Shown: positions 33,016-49,365, counted from the first letter of the stretch. The stretch: 64,000 nt of DNA from Dolomedes plantarius (GCA_907164885.2 OU015498.1:125270727-125334726), one strand, 5' to 3'. Numbers and translations are program-made. The notes: generated by a model from the letters alone, not told the origin.

Positions 33016-34466
33016 TCAAAACGAAGTTTTTGGAGTAAATTGGTTTTACACCTGACCCTTCAAATATGAACACTCAGAACTTGAAAGGTCTTGGTATGAT
33101 TTTAGGCTTGAAATCTAAGTGTTTAATCCTTTCTTGAGATGAGACCTATAAGTTAGGAAATTTCCTCGACGCTTAAAAACTTGATTAATCGTTTTCTACC
33201 AAAAGGTTGATTTTCTGAAATTGAACTTTTCAGGAATAATTTTTATTTAAATACATAGGATTATTTGGGTCTGATATTGCTGAAGTTTCTTTTTTGGAAG
33301 TTTAATTCCTTATTTACTTTTTCCAGTTATATTTTAATTAATAAATTTTTAGAAATTTTTATTTAGTTCACTCAAACCTTGATTAATCCTCATGTTCCTT
33401 ATTAAAGGATAGCTGGTTGTGGAATTATCCACCTCGAGACAAAAAACTGGGCTGAGTCGATATTTAAAATAATTTTGTTACGAAAATTTGACTTCCAAAA
33501 TGGAGTCCGATTTACTACAAACTGCTCCTTCAGAGCGAGCTGCGACCACTGTCTGAGACACGACCTTCAGAGTTCGCAACTTGCAGACAAAAGGAATATT
33601 TTTATACAGTCCTCGGCGGTTAAGGTGAAGTTCGCAGTGGTGTGCGAACATATTGGCAGTTAAAGTTAAGTTTGCTACGGTGCGAACACCTCAGTTAATC
33701 TGAGTCTTTAGGGGAGATCTAGGATGGCTTAGAATGATTGAATATTTCTCAGAAATAGAACGTTTGTAATAAAGATCTAGCCCAAAATAATTTGATGAAT
33801 GCTTGATGAAAGTATAATAAGTAGAATTTGTAGAACCTTGTCACATTCAAAACCCGATTTCCGGAAGCGAAAAAAACAATTGAGTTCCTTTTGGCAGATT
33901 TTCTATCTGCTGCAACCCTTATGTATTTTAGCACAATCAAGCTAATAAGCACATGGATGAGATCCCACTCACAACCTTCATTTTAAAAACACTCTCCGAG
34001 TTAATTTTTTTCATTCTTCTGGATTTAGGAGATGTACGGAACAATAACACTGAGAACAATTTTTTCGTTATCCTGGGAATAATGTCATGGACCGTCGCTT
34101 CTACCCTTTGACATGCTTTGTGATTAACGCACATTTCATAATCTGGAATTTTCTGGAATAAATCCGGGAATTAACAAAGGATTTATTAGCCTAAACCTGC
34201 TTGTTAGAAGAGCATAAATTTATGATATCCCAAATAACTTTGAAAGGGTTCGTTTGGCAGAATATGTTGTTTAAATTAACTTTGAATTATCGAGACGTTA
34301 CTGTAAAAAAATTTTTACTAATTCTTTCTTTTTTTAAGAAAACCCAATTTACTTTAATGAAACAGATAGTTTATCCTAAAAAACTTTTACTCGTTGCCTT
34401 TAAGTTATACAAGGGGAGCCTATAGTCCTTTTTAGGACTTATTTAAAAGTTTTTGATTTAAAATCA
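33016..34466. other. no gene recognised
   Basis: AT-rich with a local 42-bp imperfect duplication (GGCRGTTAARGTKAAGTT at about 33617 and 33656). ORFs here have no motifs. Confidence 0.45.
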
Positions 34467-34640
34467 GTCCCGCGATATCCGAATGGCTAGGGCACTGATC
34501 TTTGTTAGCAGTCTGTGAGTTCGAGTCCCACTGTTGGCATAGATGTTTGTATCCAATCGGAATCGGCTTTAAGCTGTAGGTGTCGGTGAAATGAACCCTC
34601 GTGTAGTGAAAAAAGGAACGTACAGCTCTCAATCAAATAA
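34467..34640 (+). mobile_element. tRNA-derived SINE
   Basis: A-box-like TATCCGAATGGCTAGGG and a near-perfect B box GAGTTCGAGTCCC about 45 bases apart form a tRNA-like head (34467-34541). A non-tRNA body runs to an A/T-rich tail near 34640. The acceptor ends do not pair as in a working tRNA. Confidence 0.65.
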
Positions 34641-35712
34641 TTTGATTTAAAATTTCGATACATTTTAAAATCCTCCAGTCCTGTACCGTACTTTTTCCCA
34701 GGTTAGTGAAGAGATTAAAGAATTAGTTTTATCCGGGACAATAATGACAAAGTAAAACATGTAAAAGGAAAAAAAAGAAAGCCGCAAATCTGCCAAAAGA
34801 AAGACAATATCCTCTAAAAGTGAAAATTCTACACAAGAGGCCGTCATTGTTGATTTACAGTGTTTTGAAAACCAAGTAAAAAATTCTCATCATGAAAGAG
34901 AGTTTGGTGGGTATTATTCCTTCCCAGTAAAGTGTCCTGCAGTATTCAAAATTAAGTGGAAGGGACAATCCGCTAAGTATATGTGTGTTTCGGCTTTAAA
35001 AGTATAACATAACAATGGAAAAAAAATAAAACCCACTTCAGAGACACAAAAAGTTTTTAAGCTATCAATATTATTGTTCCGGAAAAATAGATCTTTTAGG
35101 TGGCATAAATTTGGTAAGTTTCTCACTATAATCTAAAACGTATGTGGATAAAAGCTGCTACAAATACAACAACAACAACAAAAACAAAAACGATTTGAAA
35201 TACACAGTGATAGACATTCTGTTATGTTTTAAGACCTCTTATGGACAATTTACTAAATAATAGGCAATACGGATTTTCAGTCTGTCTAGCAATGTGAATC
35301 AAATTTGATTAACACAAGTATTTAATTAGATAAGATTTGACTAATATAAATCTGTCACTTTCATATTAACAGTCTTCCCGGTGATTAATATCAATACTGA
35401 TGACTATATATTAGTAGATACTTACCATGTTTATGAGTAATGAAAGAAAATACGCTCTCACGAAATTCCAATTAATTCAGAAAATCCCATGAAACATACA
35501 GATGAAATTGTAATTTATCAATTGAAGGACGACCATAATAATAAGATTAATGAACTGATATTTAATGTTAATTAAAATTACATAACATTACATTAAAATT
35601 ACAGAACAACATTATGTGATGATGTACAGAATAGCATTGAAGAGTATTATATTATTCCGTTGTCGAAAGTTTTATTTGGTAATATTTTATTTTATTTCAG
35701 TGATATAACTAA
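34641..35712. other. no gene recognised
   Basis: AT-rich; an AAC-rich run at about 35165-35190. ORFs lack motifs. Confidence 0.5.
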
Positions 35713-35718
35713 CACACG

Positions 35719-35760
<42 letters not shown>
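35713..35760. repeat. (CA)n(TA)n microsatellite
   Basis: About 13 CA units followed by 10 TA units, interrupted on its right by the LTR-type element. Confidence 0.9.
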
Positions 35761-35761
<1 letters not shown>

Positions 35762-36197
35762 GTAACATACCGACCCAGCCCCATATTAATGGAGACCGGA
35801 GTCGGCATGTCACAACTCTAAAACTTGTAGTCGTAACCAGAAAGACGATTCTATTCATTTAACACATACGTTTATTTATCTAATTATTGGCATCGATGAC
35901 GGCGGTTTACTAGGCAACAGTGCCACCCCAAAATCTGCTCTCCGAGTTATACTGGAACTTATATAAACTTTTTGAGCGTCTTGCCATGTGATCATAAGTC
36001 TGTAGCCATTGGCTGAAACTATGACTCTGATGTCAGAGGTGACGTATTATTCTTACTTAAAGATGCGCTAGAAATTATATTTTTGAAGGGACGCTGCCCA
36101 TGCTTTGTTCTTGGAATCAGAAGCGAAAATAGCTCAATCGCGACAACGCCCAAGGCAATTTAGAATTTGAATTGAATATAGGGGTTTTTATGTTATA
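35761..36197. repeat. left 437-bp terminal direct repeat
   Basis: About 10-11 substitutions separate it from the right copy and no length difference. Contains TTATATAAACTT. Confidence 0.85.
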
Positions 36198-39100
36198 GAA
36201 TATCCCCCCCGTCCGAGAAGAGGCTGACGAACAATGCCTGCATTGGAGGACAGACTCACCCGGCCATGTGAGGAAAATGGGCGTCGACCACAAATTTGGA
36301 AAAGTTTTAAAAGGAACTTATGTTTTAAGTTAATTTAGTATGATGATCACATGGCAAGACATTGCACATTTCAATATTGAATACACAAAAATACACTAAT
36401 GATTTACTAATTTATGAACACAATAAAAACAAAAAAAATTATAGTAATTAAGGATCAACTATAGAAAATTGTAAATTATGTAAATTTCTTATATTGTTGC
36501 TGTGAAAAAAAAATTAAATTTTAAAAATATATTTATCATCAACTGAAAACAATGTTGAGCAGGGCTGCAGTCCCCACACAACACAATCTCAGAAAAAAAA
36601 AATCAATTAACATAACAAAAAATTTGTAAACTACCAAAAATTTTCACTGGAAACATACATTTAATACAATATCTACCATCATCTCGATTTGAATAATACA
36701 GAATAACAAAACATAGTAATAAAAATATCAAAAACAAACAAAAATTAAGTAAATGAAGTTGACTTTGATAACAGGATGAAAAATTCAAAAATTCTTCCTC
36801 AACGTTCGCTACTATGGAGTGAGTCCAAAAAAAAAAAAATTATTTACTTATCTTGTAATGACTTATCTGTGCAACATTTTTAGTCCTTTCACAGTCATTA
36901 GTATGTTGAGGAAAATACACCAATTAAAAAAAATCACAGTCTTTTTAGTGCTGTGTTATTTCTGCTTCACAAACGTAGAATGCATAAACATCACATTATC
37001 TGGACTTGTTTACGTATAAAGAAAATTAGTTCTTTAGTTACATAATAAAAATCACAGTTTATAATAAAAATCACACTTTCAATAAAAATCACAAGTTTTA
37101 ATAAAATCACACTTCAAATATATCAATTGTATATAAAAATTACAAAACATATCACTCATTATCTAGTTTTCGTATCTTTATTTATCTCATTATTTTTTCA
37201 TAATATCTCTTATCTCATTTATTTCAATATTACTTATTATCAAAAAAAATTTCTCTTTTCAATATCCTTATATTTCTTATTACTCTCATTTCACTATTCA
37301 TTTGTTATTCCTACAATATTTATTCATTCCAAAATGCTATCCAATATTCTTTAGTTATACTTATTCATATTTATTCTAACTTTATTTATTCTCAATACTT
37401 TTCACTTTATTTTCAAATTATTTATTTACTATTCATTTGTGTACACTTATTTTAATTCTACGGGGATATCCAATTTTTTGTGTTGAAGGTACCTTGTTGC
37501 ATGTGTGTTACCCAAACTCTTAGTTTCAAATTTTCTAATTCTACCTCTAAGCAGTGAGGGTTGTGTTTATGTTTGTGTAACAAGTGGGTTTTTCTTTCTC
37601 CCTATTGTTCTCTGACTAATAAGGAGGAAGAGTCTTTTAGCCGTACAGTGGACTAACCGTAAATCTCCGAACAGGATATGACTGCATTGATAAACAGCAT
37701 CTTGCATAGTACAAAGATGGAGAAAAAGGAAAAGGTGCAGTTGTCATACTTGTGGGAGTATAATATATAGAAATGGGAGGACAAAAGGAGTGGCCATCCC
37801 AGCCCTGTTTTAGTCATTACTCAAGCATATGATCTTCAGCACTTTAAGTGACTGAGTTGATGAATTAAAAACAAACAGCAAAAAAAAATTAAATAAGATC
37901 TTAAACAGTTGGGACGGCATCCAACGCGCTTGTAGAGGTGGTGATAGGAAAGTGTATTCAAGAAATAGAAAATTTACTGAAAGGTTAAAGAAGTAGAGTT
38001 GTCATAGTCGGTGTTTAAATTGAGATCCAAAAAAAATTCACATATAATAGTATTCTTCAGAAGAAAGTTTAAGTTAGACAGTTTTTTTTTAATACCTTTA
38101 GTAGGACAACACATAATTAATTATATCAATTTTTAAAAAAATATAATGATGTTAAGCATCACATAGAAAAGAAAAAAATGGATCCAATGTTTGTCATTAT
38201 TCGTGGGGTAGTTTTAAGTTCTCTGGTGCATTATAATATCTTAATCTGCAAGCATGGACAATCTCAGAATCTCGTTTAGTGGGAAAGTTTGGTCTATCAA
38301 TTTTATATTCAATAGAATCAAAAATACACAACATATGAAAGTATTAAACACACAATAATAAAATACTCCTAATACCAATAATAAAAATAATAATACCTTA
38401 ATATTCTCTATCAATTGCCATAATTTAATGTTAATGTTCAAATTTCAAAATATTATTCTATCAATTGACACAAATAATCAAAATTCTTTTACTAATACCC
38501 ATCTCAGTTTTATTAAGTTAATCATGAAATCGATAAACCAAAATTAATTTTTCTTTTCTTATATCACATTTCGGTATGAATCCTCGCTGTAAAGTTCCCA
38601 AATATTCATCATTTGTATTTAATATCTTAAAACATAGTTCTCATTATAATATTATCTTTTCTATTTATTTATTATTCTTCATTATTTCCATTTCGAAAAT
38701 TTTCTGGGGCGGATGAACCAAATATAACATACAATGGTTTTTTAATTCTCCAATTGTGGTTTTTTGGCACCCTAAGTCATGTTATAAAGACGTTCCGTTT
38801 ATATGAAAACCATAAAACGCCTTTTAACTGTCGACTAAAACCTCCGGAAATCTCCTTTACTTAAATTCGTAGAACAATTTACGAGGTTTCAACATCAAAT
38901 GTAATATTTCAGTATACCAAATAAAATACTTAAATTCTTAAAACACTTATAATCTCTATATATAGTAAATATTCATGTGGCTAGCAATGATATTTAACTA
39001 CACAAAACTTAAATTATAATCCTTCACTTGAAACCAAACCCCGAAATCAAAACCAAATTTATAACGGACGAGAAAACAGAAGTACATCATGATTAAAAAT

Positions 39101-40809
39101 AACTGAAAACATTTTTAAAATATATACGATTCATGTTTACAGAAGCCAGATAACTAACCATATCAAATTTATATTAAGCAAAATCATTATTAATTTTCGT
39201 TAAAATTTGTTCTAATTGTATCAGAGTATCAATATTATTAAAATCCCAATATTTAAGCATTACATACAATTTTTCATATAACATTCTAAGAACTTTTAAA
39301 ATTTCATTGACAATCTGTCTTACCTTTAATTTTTGTTGATTTAAGACCGAATTTTATTATATGGCACAAAATAAATTTACTTTAGTGAAATCCAAAATAA
39401 AAACAAAACATTCATTTTACTGAATTCAGCTCAATAGTCAAATGAATCTACTGAGAACATGAATTAGTTAATTTCTCTGTTCACAAGCTAAAATGAAAAT
39501 GTGTCAGTTTAGGTTTATTCATTATTTCAAATTCTAATATTTCCAAAACAAATCTTCTATTTCATTAAATCTGACACATCCATTTAGGGTATAACCATCT
39601 CTAAGCATTATATGTACCACAAAATTTCAAAACAAAAATGTAAACATTAAACCACCGGAATTGACACTAAATATTATTTCTCATCTGTGCATAAAACAAC
39701 ATAACATATTAAATCCCTAAAATATGATCATCCTAAATATTAATATCTTCTTCAATTTATTAATAGCACTTAATATCTCATAACACATTAAAAATCAATC
39801 AGTGGAACTAAAATACACAATAAGTGAGGTTATTAAAATATATAAAAAGCAAATTAGATCTTAAAGTATGGAATCAAATTACTACCAAATCCTTATATGG
39901 TAAACTTTCAAATTTTCCTATTATAAAATTCAGAAAACTTCCTTTCTCATTATTATTCATGTACTTTACTAACACAATTCTACTATTACCAAATTTAAAA
40001 CATATAATATCAATAACATTTTATTCACTACATTAAAATACACTCCTAATATTTTTTATTAAAATGTAACTCAATGAAAAACACTTCACTTTAAAACTAC
40101 TTCACAAATATTAGCTTACCTTTAAAATCCTTATATCATGTTTTAACTTATTACCTTTTGTTTAAATTAATTAGAAAATGAACCTTTTTTTTTTCGATAA
40201 AGCATACATTAAATTTGTTGACGCAGGAGCAAACATTTTTCTTCTGGTTGTAGCACAACTAGGGCAATGAAGAACAATAAGCATAAATATACACATTCCG
40301 GCACAAGATTTCTGAAAAGGAAAATGCACAATTTGTTGACGAAACACCGGAGTAGGACGCCCACACGTCGAAAATGGTCCAGGATGAATCTCGCAGCAAG
40401 CCGAAGCACTGATTGACAATCACACTAGCACCGAAATGGGGCTGTTCACGCTGGCTTCCAATCGAAGGTCGCACATGGAGCTGATTCACCATCGTAAGGC
40501 AGAAATGCGCACTAATGCACCAAGCGAAAGCGAAAAATTCACACGCGGTGACGTTGAAACGAAAACGCTGACTGCGGACACTCCCGATATTGAAGTTTGC
40601 AAGGAAAACACAAAATTCACGAGACATGACGACTTGAAGTATGATCACTACGAAAAAAAAACCAGCGCCGATTTTTATTCCAATGAAGACGAGAGATGAT
40701 GAAAACGCGAAGATTACGAATTTTAATTCCATTGGAAATTCAATATGGCAATTTCCCGCGCAGCAAAACTTGCATCTCTGTCACAAGTCCTTGATCTCTG
40801 ACGACTCTT
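36198..40809. other. interior of the 5.5-kb element, no gene recognised
   Basis: Extremely AT-rich between 36300 and 40160, with only chance ORFs. Near the right end the GC rises and two opposing ORFs overlap (40436-40699 plus, 40259-40732 minus, 157 residues). Neither shows a motif. Confidence 0.5.
37040..37118. repeat. short tandem repeat of AATAAAAATCACA-type units
   Basis: Four to five imperfect copies of a unit of roughly 18-20 bp, each holding AATAAAAATCACA or a close variant. Confidence 0.7.
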
Positions 40810-41246
40810 TGTAACATACCGACCCAGCCCCATATTAATGGAGACCGGAGTCGGCATGTCACACCTCAAAAACTTGTAGTCGTAACCAGAAAGACGATTC
40901 GATTCATTTAACACATACGTTTATTTATCTAATTATTGACATCTATGACGGCGGTTTACTAGGCAACAGTGCCACGCCAAAATCTGCTCTCCGAGTTATA
41001 CTGGAACTTATATAAACTTTTTGAGCGTCTTGCCATGTGATCACAAGTCTGTAGCCATTGGCTGAAACTATGACTCTGATGTCAGAGGTGACGTATTATT
41101 GTTACGTAAAGATGCGCTAGAAATTATATTTTTGAGGGGACGCTGCCCATGCTTTGTTCTTGGAATCAGAAGCGAAAATAGCTCAATCGCGACAACGCCC
41201 AAGGCAATTTAGAATTTGAATTGAATATAGGGGTTTTTATGTTATA
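40810..41246. repeat. right 437-bp terminal direct repeat
   Basis: Same length as the left copy; followed immediately by (TA)n and then the Tc1 element. Confidence 0.85.
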
Positions 41247-41260
41247 TATATATATATATA

Positions 41261-42947
<1,687 letters not shown>

Positions 42948-43259
42948 AGATTAAGGTGGTCTGTAAAAAAAGGTATCCTCATAAATATGAAAGTTTCTAG
43001 GAAGTTGTTGGTCTAAAGTAAAGTTTTTACTTGGAGCTATATCAAATATCTAGACTTATGAAAACGTACTTCATACACATTATAGGAAAAATTTGAGGTG
43101 ACAAGGTGTTTAAATTTTTGAGGAACCCCAAAAAGGATATAGAGTGTTTTCATGTATCTTTAATTCCGTACTGACACTTTCATGTCTGTTAGATGACAGG
43201 AGCATTTTGTAGAGATTTTTTTTTAAGATTTCGCTCATTATTATTTGCCTTATAACTTA
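42948..43259. other. no gene recognised
   Basis: AT-rich spacer between the TA array and the Helitron-like element. Confidence 0.5.
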
Positions 43260-44233
<974 letters not shown>

Positions 44234-45733
44234 ATAAAATACGAATATAAGATTCTTCTAAGACAACAAAGTGTTTATGAAGAGGATATTTTTGTACGAA
44301 ACCTGTTGTGAAGGAATCAAAGTCTTGTTATATTCTTTAGATGGTTTCTTTTATAGAGCACAATAATGCAATCTGACTATCTATCTATCTATATGTCTAT
44401 TCATTTATAATTACAGGATTGTGAGCACCTCCTTTTTTTTCCCCAGGTAATGTGTAAAATTTTTTCCCGCGCTAAAAAAAAAATACTTTGAAATGGCTAA
44501 AATAAAATCGTTATCCATTTTGTTCGTATATCGTGAAGTGCTGAAATGAGGTTTAAGAAGTTGGAGATCTTATCGATATATGAAAGAAGAATGTTTACTC
44601 CTTTAATTAACATGTGCTAACTTAGCGATTCGATCTAAGTACGCCGGTAAAATAAGCGTTATTCGTTATCGTGTACCTAAAGATACATACGGCAATTAAG
44701 AGGCCCGTTGAATGGGAGGAAGATGTCCCCGATGAGTTTTTGTATTGATGTATCTTACTCTATATTTTGGCTTTAGTTTAAATAAAGAAGAAAATTTTGT
44801 GGATTTTAAATAATTTAATCACTCGAAATTTCTAATCGGACGATTGGAGAATGAATCAATTTTTTTCCTGTAAGATCGTATCAATTGCCATTTGTAATTT
44901 GAGTGAGAAGCGTGAGCCACTGTGTACATTTTTTCCTTTCATGCTGCAATGCTGTCTGTAGATAGTAGATTTATAGTAGAAAATATTTCAGCACAAAAAA
45001 TTTCTGGGGTTCTCAGGGATGCAACGCATTAGCATAGTTGTTTTTCTCTCAATGTGACATTATTTGAAAGAAGCTTGTCAGGAAGATATCAAACCTGATC
45101 ATACTTAACAAACTTCTATGGATTTTCACTTGCGAATCATCCGGCCTGTGTAATAATGTGAAGTAGAAACAAACGACAATGGCGGAGGCGACAAATGTAT
45201 GTAAACAGGTAATCTAAAATAAAGTTATCCAACGGAACACAGCTCCGACTGCCATGTAACCAATGTGGGAAGTAACTAAATTAAGCTAGACATGAATGAA
45301 AAATTCTTACTTCCAATTTTATTGTAATGCTATTTATTCCAGTCTTCACGACCAGTAAATGTGGAGTAGAATACAAACGTTTCCAGATGGAAACTATTCA
45401 CTTAGCGGCATCGAAGAACGAGAGAACTGGTCCCAAATATACAAATGCGTTTAAATCTGTTACCTGGATTGAGAAATGGGACGACCTGCCCTGTTCAAAG
45501 CCTCACTAAAAATTCTTTCTTGTTAAAACCATAAAACTTGACAAGCAACTTCCTAAAGATTTGAGTTAAACATATACGACAGTGTTAAAATCACACGACA
45601 GCCTTAAAAATACACTTCTGACCAAAATGCTAGTTGCTAAAGATATTCAAACATAATTCTAAAAACTTATTGGATTGCCACTTCGGAAAAATCCCGATCA
45701 AGTGAAACACTGCCATCTGTTGGTGAACACTAA
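44234..45733. other. no gene recognised
   Basis: AT-rich with a short CTAT run at 44373-44392. The ORF 45327-45509 (60 residues) has no motif. Confidence 0.5.
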
Positions 45734-46305
45734 TCTATATATATAAAACAGTTCCATAACTGACTGACTCACAAACATACAACATACAGACCAAACCGCT
45801 GGACTTAAAGAGCTGAAATTTTGCATGGCGATTCTTCTTATAGTGTAGGGGTGCACTAAAAAAGATTTTTGAAAAATTCTTCTTAGAATTTTTAAAATTA
45901 AATTTTTAAACAGTTTTAGTAACTTTTTTTAAGTTTATATTTAAAATAATAAGTTTAGGGTTATGAAATTTACATCACGAGAAAGATCATAAAAGTTCTT
46001 TTAAAATGAAATCTTTTTTGAATCTTTACCTCCATTTTCTGATTTTTGGTGAATTTTTAAAGATTAAATTTTAGAATTTAATTTATTAAATGCTGATCAC
46101 GTGATTTATTTTTCTGGTACTTTAAATAAATTTGTCGTCACGTCCATAACAATGAAATAGACAAAATAATATTTTTCCCTTGCTAATGCGGTAGACGATT
46201 GGTCATTATCCAAAAAAATATTAAAATACAGTAAAAGAAATGTTCCTCAAACTGTACTATATTAACTGTACTATATTTTTTAGTATATAGTACAGTTAAT
46301 ATAGT
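45734..46305 (+). mobile_element. Helitron-like element, 3'-truncated
   Basis: The 5' end TCTATATATATAAAACAG is preceded by A, matching the A|TC insertion junction of Helitrons. The body matches 43260-44233 (inverted) and 10617 onward. The 3' hairpin and CTAG end are missing; similarity stops in an inverted repeat at 46256-46305, just before LINE debris. Confidence 0.7.
46256..46305. repeat. 20-bp perfect inverted repeat with 10-base loop
   Basis: ACTATATTAACTGTACTATA (46256-46275) is the exact reverse complement of 46286-46305. It is followed by two direct copies of CATATTRTGAAAATAATATGAC (from 46306 and about 46337). Confidence 0.9.
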
Positions 46306-46369
46306 CATATTGTGAAAATAATATGACATAATAGTACAGTCATATTATGAAAATAATATGACTATTAAT

Positions 46370-47128
46370 CTAGATAAGACAGATTCAGTCCTTTTCTCTA
46401 TCTCGTAAGGCTTTTCGCCCAGAGCTTCAGTACAAGAATAGTTTGATTGCCAATACAGATAATTTCTCCTACCTGGGACTGACTTTTGATAAGTTAAGTT
46501 GGAAACTCCATGTGGAACGGCTCATCGAGCGCGTTGCAAATAGATTTAATGTCCTTAAGCGTCTGGCAGGTTGTAAATGGGGGAGTGCCCGGTCTACCCT
46601 TAACACTACATTTAATACATTTACCCTCCCTTTAATGTCTTATTGCTCTGAGATCCTCATCACAGCCCCACAACTAGTGATCAACAAAATCGAAGTTCTG
46701 CAAAATCAAACTGTCTGCTTGATTACAGGTGCTGTGAAGTCTACGCTGATCGATGCGATGCTAATCTTGACAGTAAATAGGCCTTTCTAAGATATTATGA
46801 AGGAGAGGGCTTTGGTCCTCTATGAAAAGCTTCTGAGAATCGATGACTCCTACTGGAGGGACTATGTGGTCAAGCCTAGACAACTTAAAAGTCCAAACAC
46901 GGCCTTAGACCAAACTGCTTATATACATGTACTCGACATAAAAAAAGCTCGTCTTAAACTTAGTTATATACAAGTAGTCGTCAGCAACTTATCTATGACA
47001 ATATTTCTCTACAGAACAATTCTGTCTAGGACATACACAGATACACAAAGTTGGAAATGCGTTTTCGTATTGGTATATCGTGGGAACAAACTATCAGAAG
47101 TATCCAGAGAATTTCAATTTCCCATATA
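46370..47128 (+). pseudogene. reverse-transcriptase C-terminal region of a Jockey-type LINE, degenerate
   Basis: TINLDKTDSVLFS, then after a frame change RPELQYKNSLI and NFSYLGLTFDKLSWKLHVER, then NRFNVLKRLAG, and LMSYCSEILITAPQLVINKIEVLQNQ. This order is the RT thumb region and RT-to-RNase H linker of Jockey/I-type LINEs. A TAA at 46791 interrupts the main frame, which resumes at MKERALVLYEKLLRI. The fingers-palm motifs with the catalytic YADD box would lie upstream and are absent. After about 46960 the homology fades. It begins right after the truncated Helitron-like element. Confidence 0.7.
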
Positions 47129-48626
47129 AGTTGTAAGTGTTTGCTCAAAATCTGATTAATGCTTTTTGAAAAAAAATAACGAGACATTAATATCCGGACA
47201 TTATTGTCATGAAAGAGTCTCTATATCAAATTTATGCTGAAATTCCGATACTCAGAGATTGTTACGTTTGAAGCCAATCGTAAACTGAATACTTAAAACT
47301 TTAAAAATAATTTCAAAGCACAATAATTAGGCACCAGACTATTTTTTTGCACAAAATGTATTAAAAAAGTAATAAATACAATGATATCTAATAATAAATA
47401 TGTCTTAAGACTTACGTCTATAAATCATCGTTAAAAACTAATTTATGACACATGCGTATACGTCAGTTCATTCGTAGGCGCAGACATTTTAAAGTCAGAT
47501 TAATAATAGAGATGAATTTCGAGTAGTATTCAACTAAGTTTTTAAAGACATATTTTAATTTTTGAAAACGTATTAAAAAGATGGAATTTCAGTTCGATGG
47601 TTTCAATGATCACGCTTCACGAAGTTTAATTATTTGAATGCTTATTTCGCGGTGTATGCAGATGCATTATTTTCTGGTTTATAGATTCTGATATGTTTGT
47701 AAAATTTATTTGACGTGTATTGGAAATAAGTATTTTAATATGATATAAATGACTGCGGATGAAATGTTTTGGGGCCTATTAGTTTTAACTGTTTGACTAG
47801 ACTACTTTTTGTTTTTAAAAAACTATTTTCTCTTGGGACAAAATTTGATAGAGACTTCATTTTTTCCATATGACCGGAATATTATTACGAATGTTATTTT
47901 AGTCTGAAATATTATCAATTATAATTGGTATGAAATCTATAGTAAAATGTCGTAACTAGTTTTTAAAGCAGTGAATCATACATTTTGCGCTCTAATTTAT
48001 CTATATTTTATCCTGTACTTTTATATGTACTAATTTCGAGCTATTCTTGTAAATTTTCCTATAACTTATCAGGCGAGATTACTTACTTTTTCTTATTCAA
48101 AATTTCTACCAATTAGGAAAGCTAATTCCCGACTGTGTAAAGAATTGCCTTACTTTTCAGTTTCCAACTAATTTTTGTTTCAATTTTTTCTCTATTAACC
48201 CTTGTAAATCTTTCGTAAAATTTCATACCACTCCTACTTCGGTTTTAAACGGAGGAACAATAGTCCCGAATTAAGGATAAATCAGGTCGAGAGCGTAGAA
48301 CGTTAATCGCCTCTAAAAATATCGCTATTAATTTCCAACTCACTGCCTTTTTCGAAATTTTCGGAGAACACCATTGAGTATTATTGGCCTACTTCTCAGT
48401 TGAATTATTTGAAAATATCATTTGTAACACACTTTGGTACATTGATGATTCAACAAATCAGTTTAAAACTTCTCACGTGTGTAGCATGAATGCCTTCCAA
48501 TTCTCTAAAAACGTTAATACTGCTTTGCTAGAAGTGGCTGTAAGGTGCGAATAAAATTATATTATTGTCTGAGAATCTGCTGAGGGTATGAAAGTACCAC
48601 TCTGTTTTATATTTTTGTGACATATC
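47129..48626. other. no gene recognised
   Basis: AT-rich; no ORF of note. Confidence 0.5.
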
Positions 48627-48858
48627 ACTTTCAGGGGCAACAACTTCCACCGTTTGCACGGTGCAGATTTTTTGTCCATTTTTTCTTTGCCTAAAAAATC
48701 TTGAAAATTTTTTCCAATTAAAGGTTGCAAAAGGTTTCTATTTCTTTAAACTGATAACAGATAGCAGCACAATCCATTCTTCTGCTCATTTAACAGGAAT
48801 ACATTGAATTCAAGTGAAAAAAGACTAGATTAGGCGTTTGCACTGTGCAAACGGCGCC
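48627..48858 (-). mobile_element. MITE-like repeat with CCGTTTGCAC ends
   Basis: The left end has CCGTTTGCACGGTGC, the right end GCGTTTGCACTGTGCAAACGG, which contains a perfect 9-bp palindrome (CGTTTGCAC T GTGCAAACG, 48835-48853). The body matches 981-1170 in inverted orientation. No coding. Confidence 0.55.
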
Positions 48859-48866
48859 CTTCAAAG

Positions 48867-48869
<3 letters not shown>

Positions 48870-48938
<69 letters not shown>
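48870..48938. repeat. (TA)n microsatellite
   Basis: About 34 TA units. Confidence 0.95.
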
Positions 48939-48941
<3 letters not shown>

Positions 48942-49190
48942 GTATATGGTATAAACTCTCAAAATAAAAATGCCAAGAAATGAATTAATGAGAGAGTTAG
49001 AAGAAAGAATTTTTTTTTGTCAAATATAGCTACAACAGGCTTGGGTTCTCTATATCGGTTGAATTCTGAAGTTTGAATTAAAATGCAGCTTAAAATTATC
49101 TCGATTGTTATAAATACTAGGAAAAATGTAAAAGAAAGTTGAAGTTGATCGAAAAGTTTTGAAGGAAAAAATAGGCCTGCTTGATGATAG

Positions 49191-49363
49191 TGTGGCAACA
49201 GAAGAGATCTCGCCTTACGCAATGCGCATTGTGCTTGCGCATAACCAAATAGAAGAGCTGTGTGTGTTCTACCGTCGCCTGTAAGATACGAATAAAGTTA
49301 GTTGTTGTGTTTGACTATCGATGTATTTCTTTCCCGAACCGACTGATATTTAAGTACGCAACA
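49191..49363 (+). repeat. 5' LTR of the Bel-Pao element
   Basis: TGTGGCAACAGAAG...CGCAACA, 173 bp, short for the group. AATAAA at 49291-49296 is the likely poly(A) signal. Confidence 0.95.
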
Positions 49364-49365
49364 TT

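Larger units (their letters stand above)
35761..41246. mobile_element. 5.5-kb LTR-type element without recognisable genes
   Basis: Two 437-bp direct repeats (35761-36197 and 40810-41246), about 97% identical, start TGTAACA and end TGTTATA. Both outer flanks are (TA)n, so a short duplication cannot be resolved. Orientation is uncertain. On the minus strand the repeat ends TGTTACA, holds AATAAA in a plausible place and is preceded by a G7 tract (36201-36207), which favours minus. The 4.6-kb interior has no gag, protease, RT or integrase motif, so it is non-autonomous or long decayed. Confidence 0.65.

Noticed and set aside
34467..34541. Functional tRNA gene
   Set aside because: A and B boxes are present but the acceptor ends do not pair and a SINE-type body follows.
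40259..40732. 157-residue minus-strand ORF as a gag or host gene
   Set aside because: Phe/Val/Cys-rich with no motif, and it overlaps an equally plausible plus-strand ORF.
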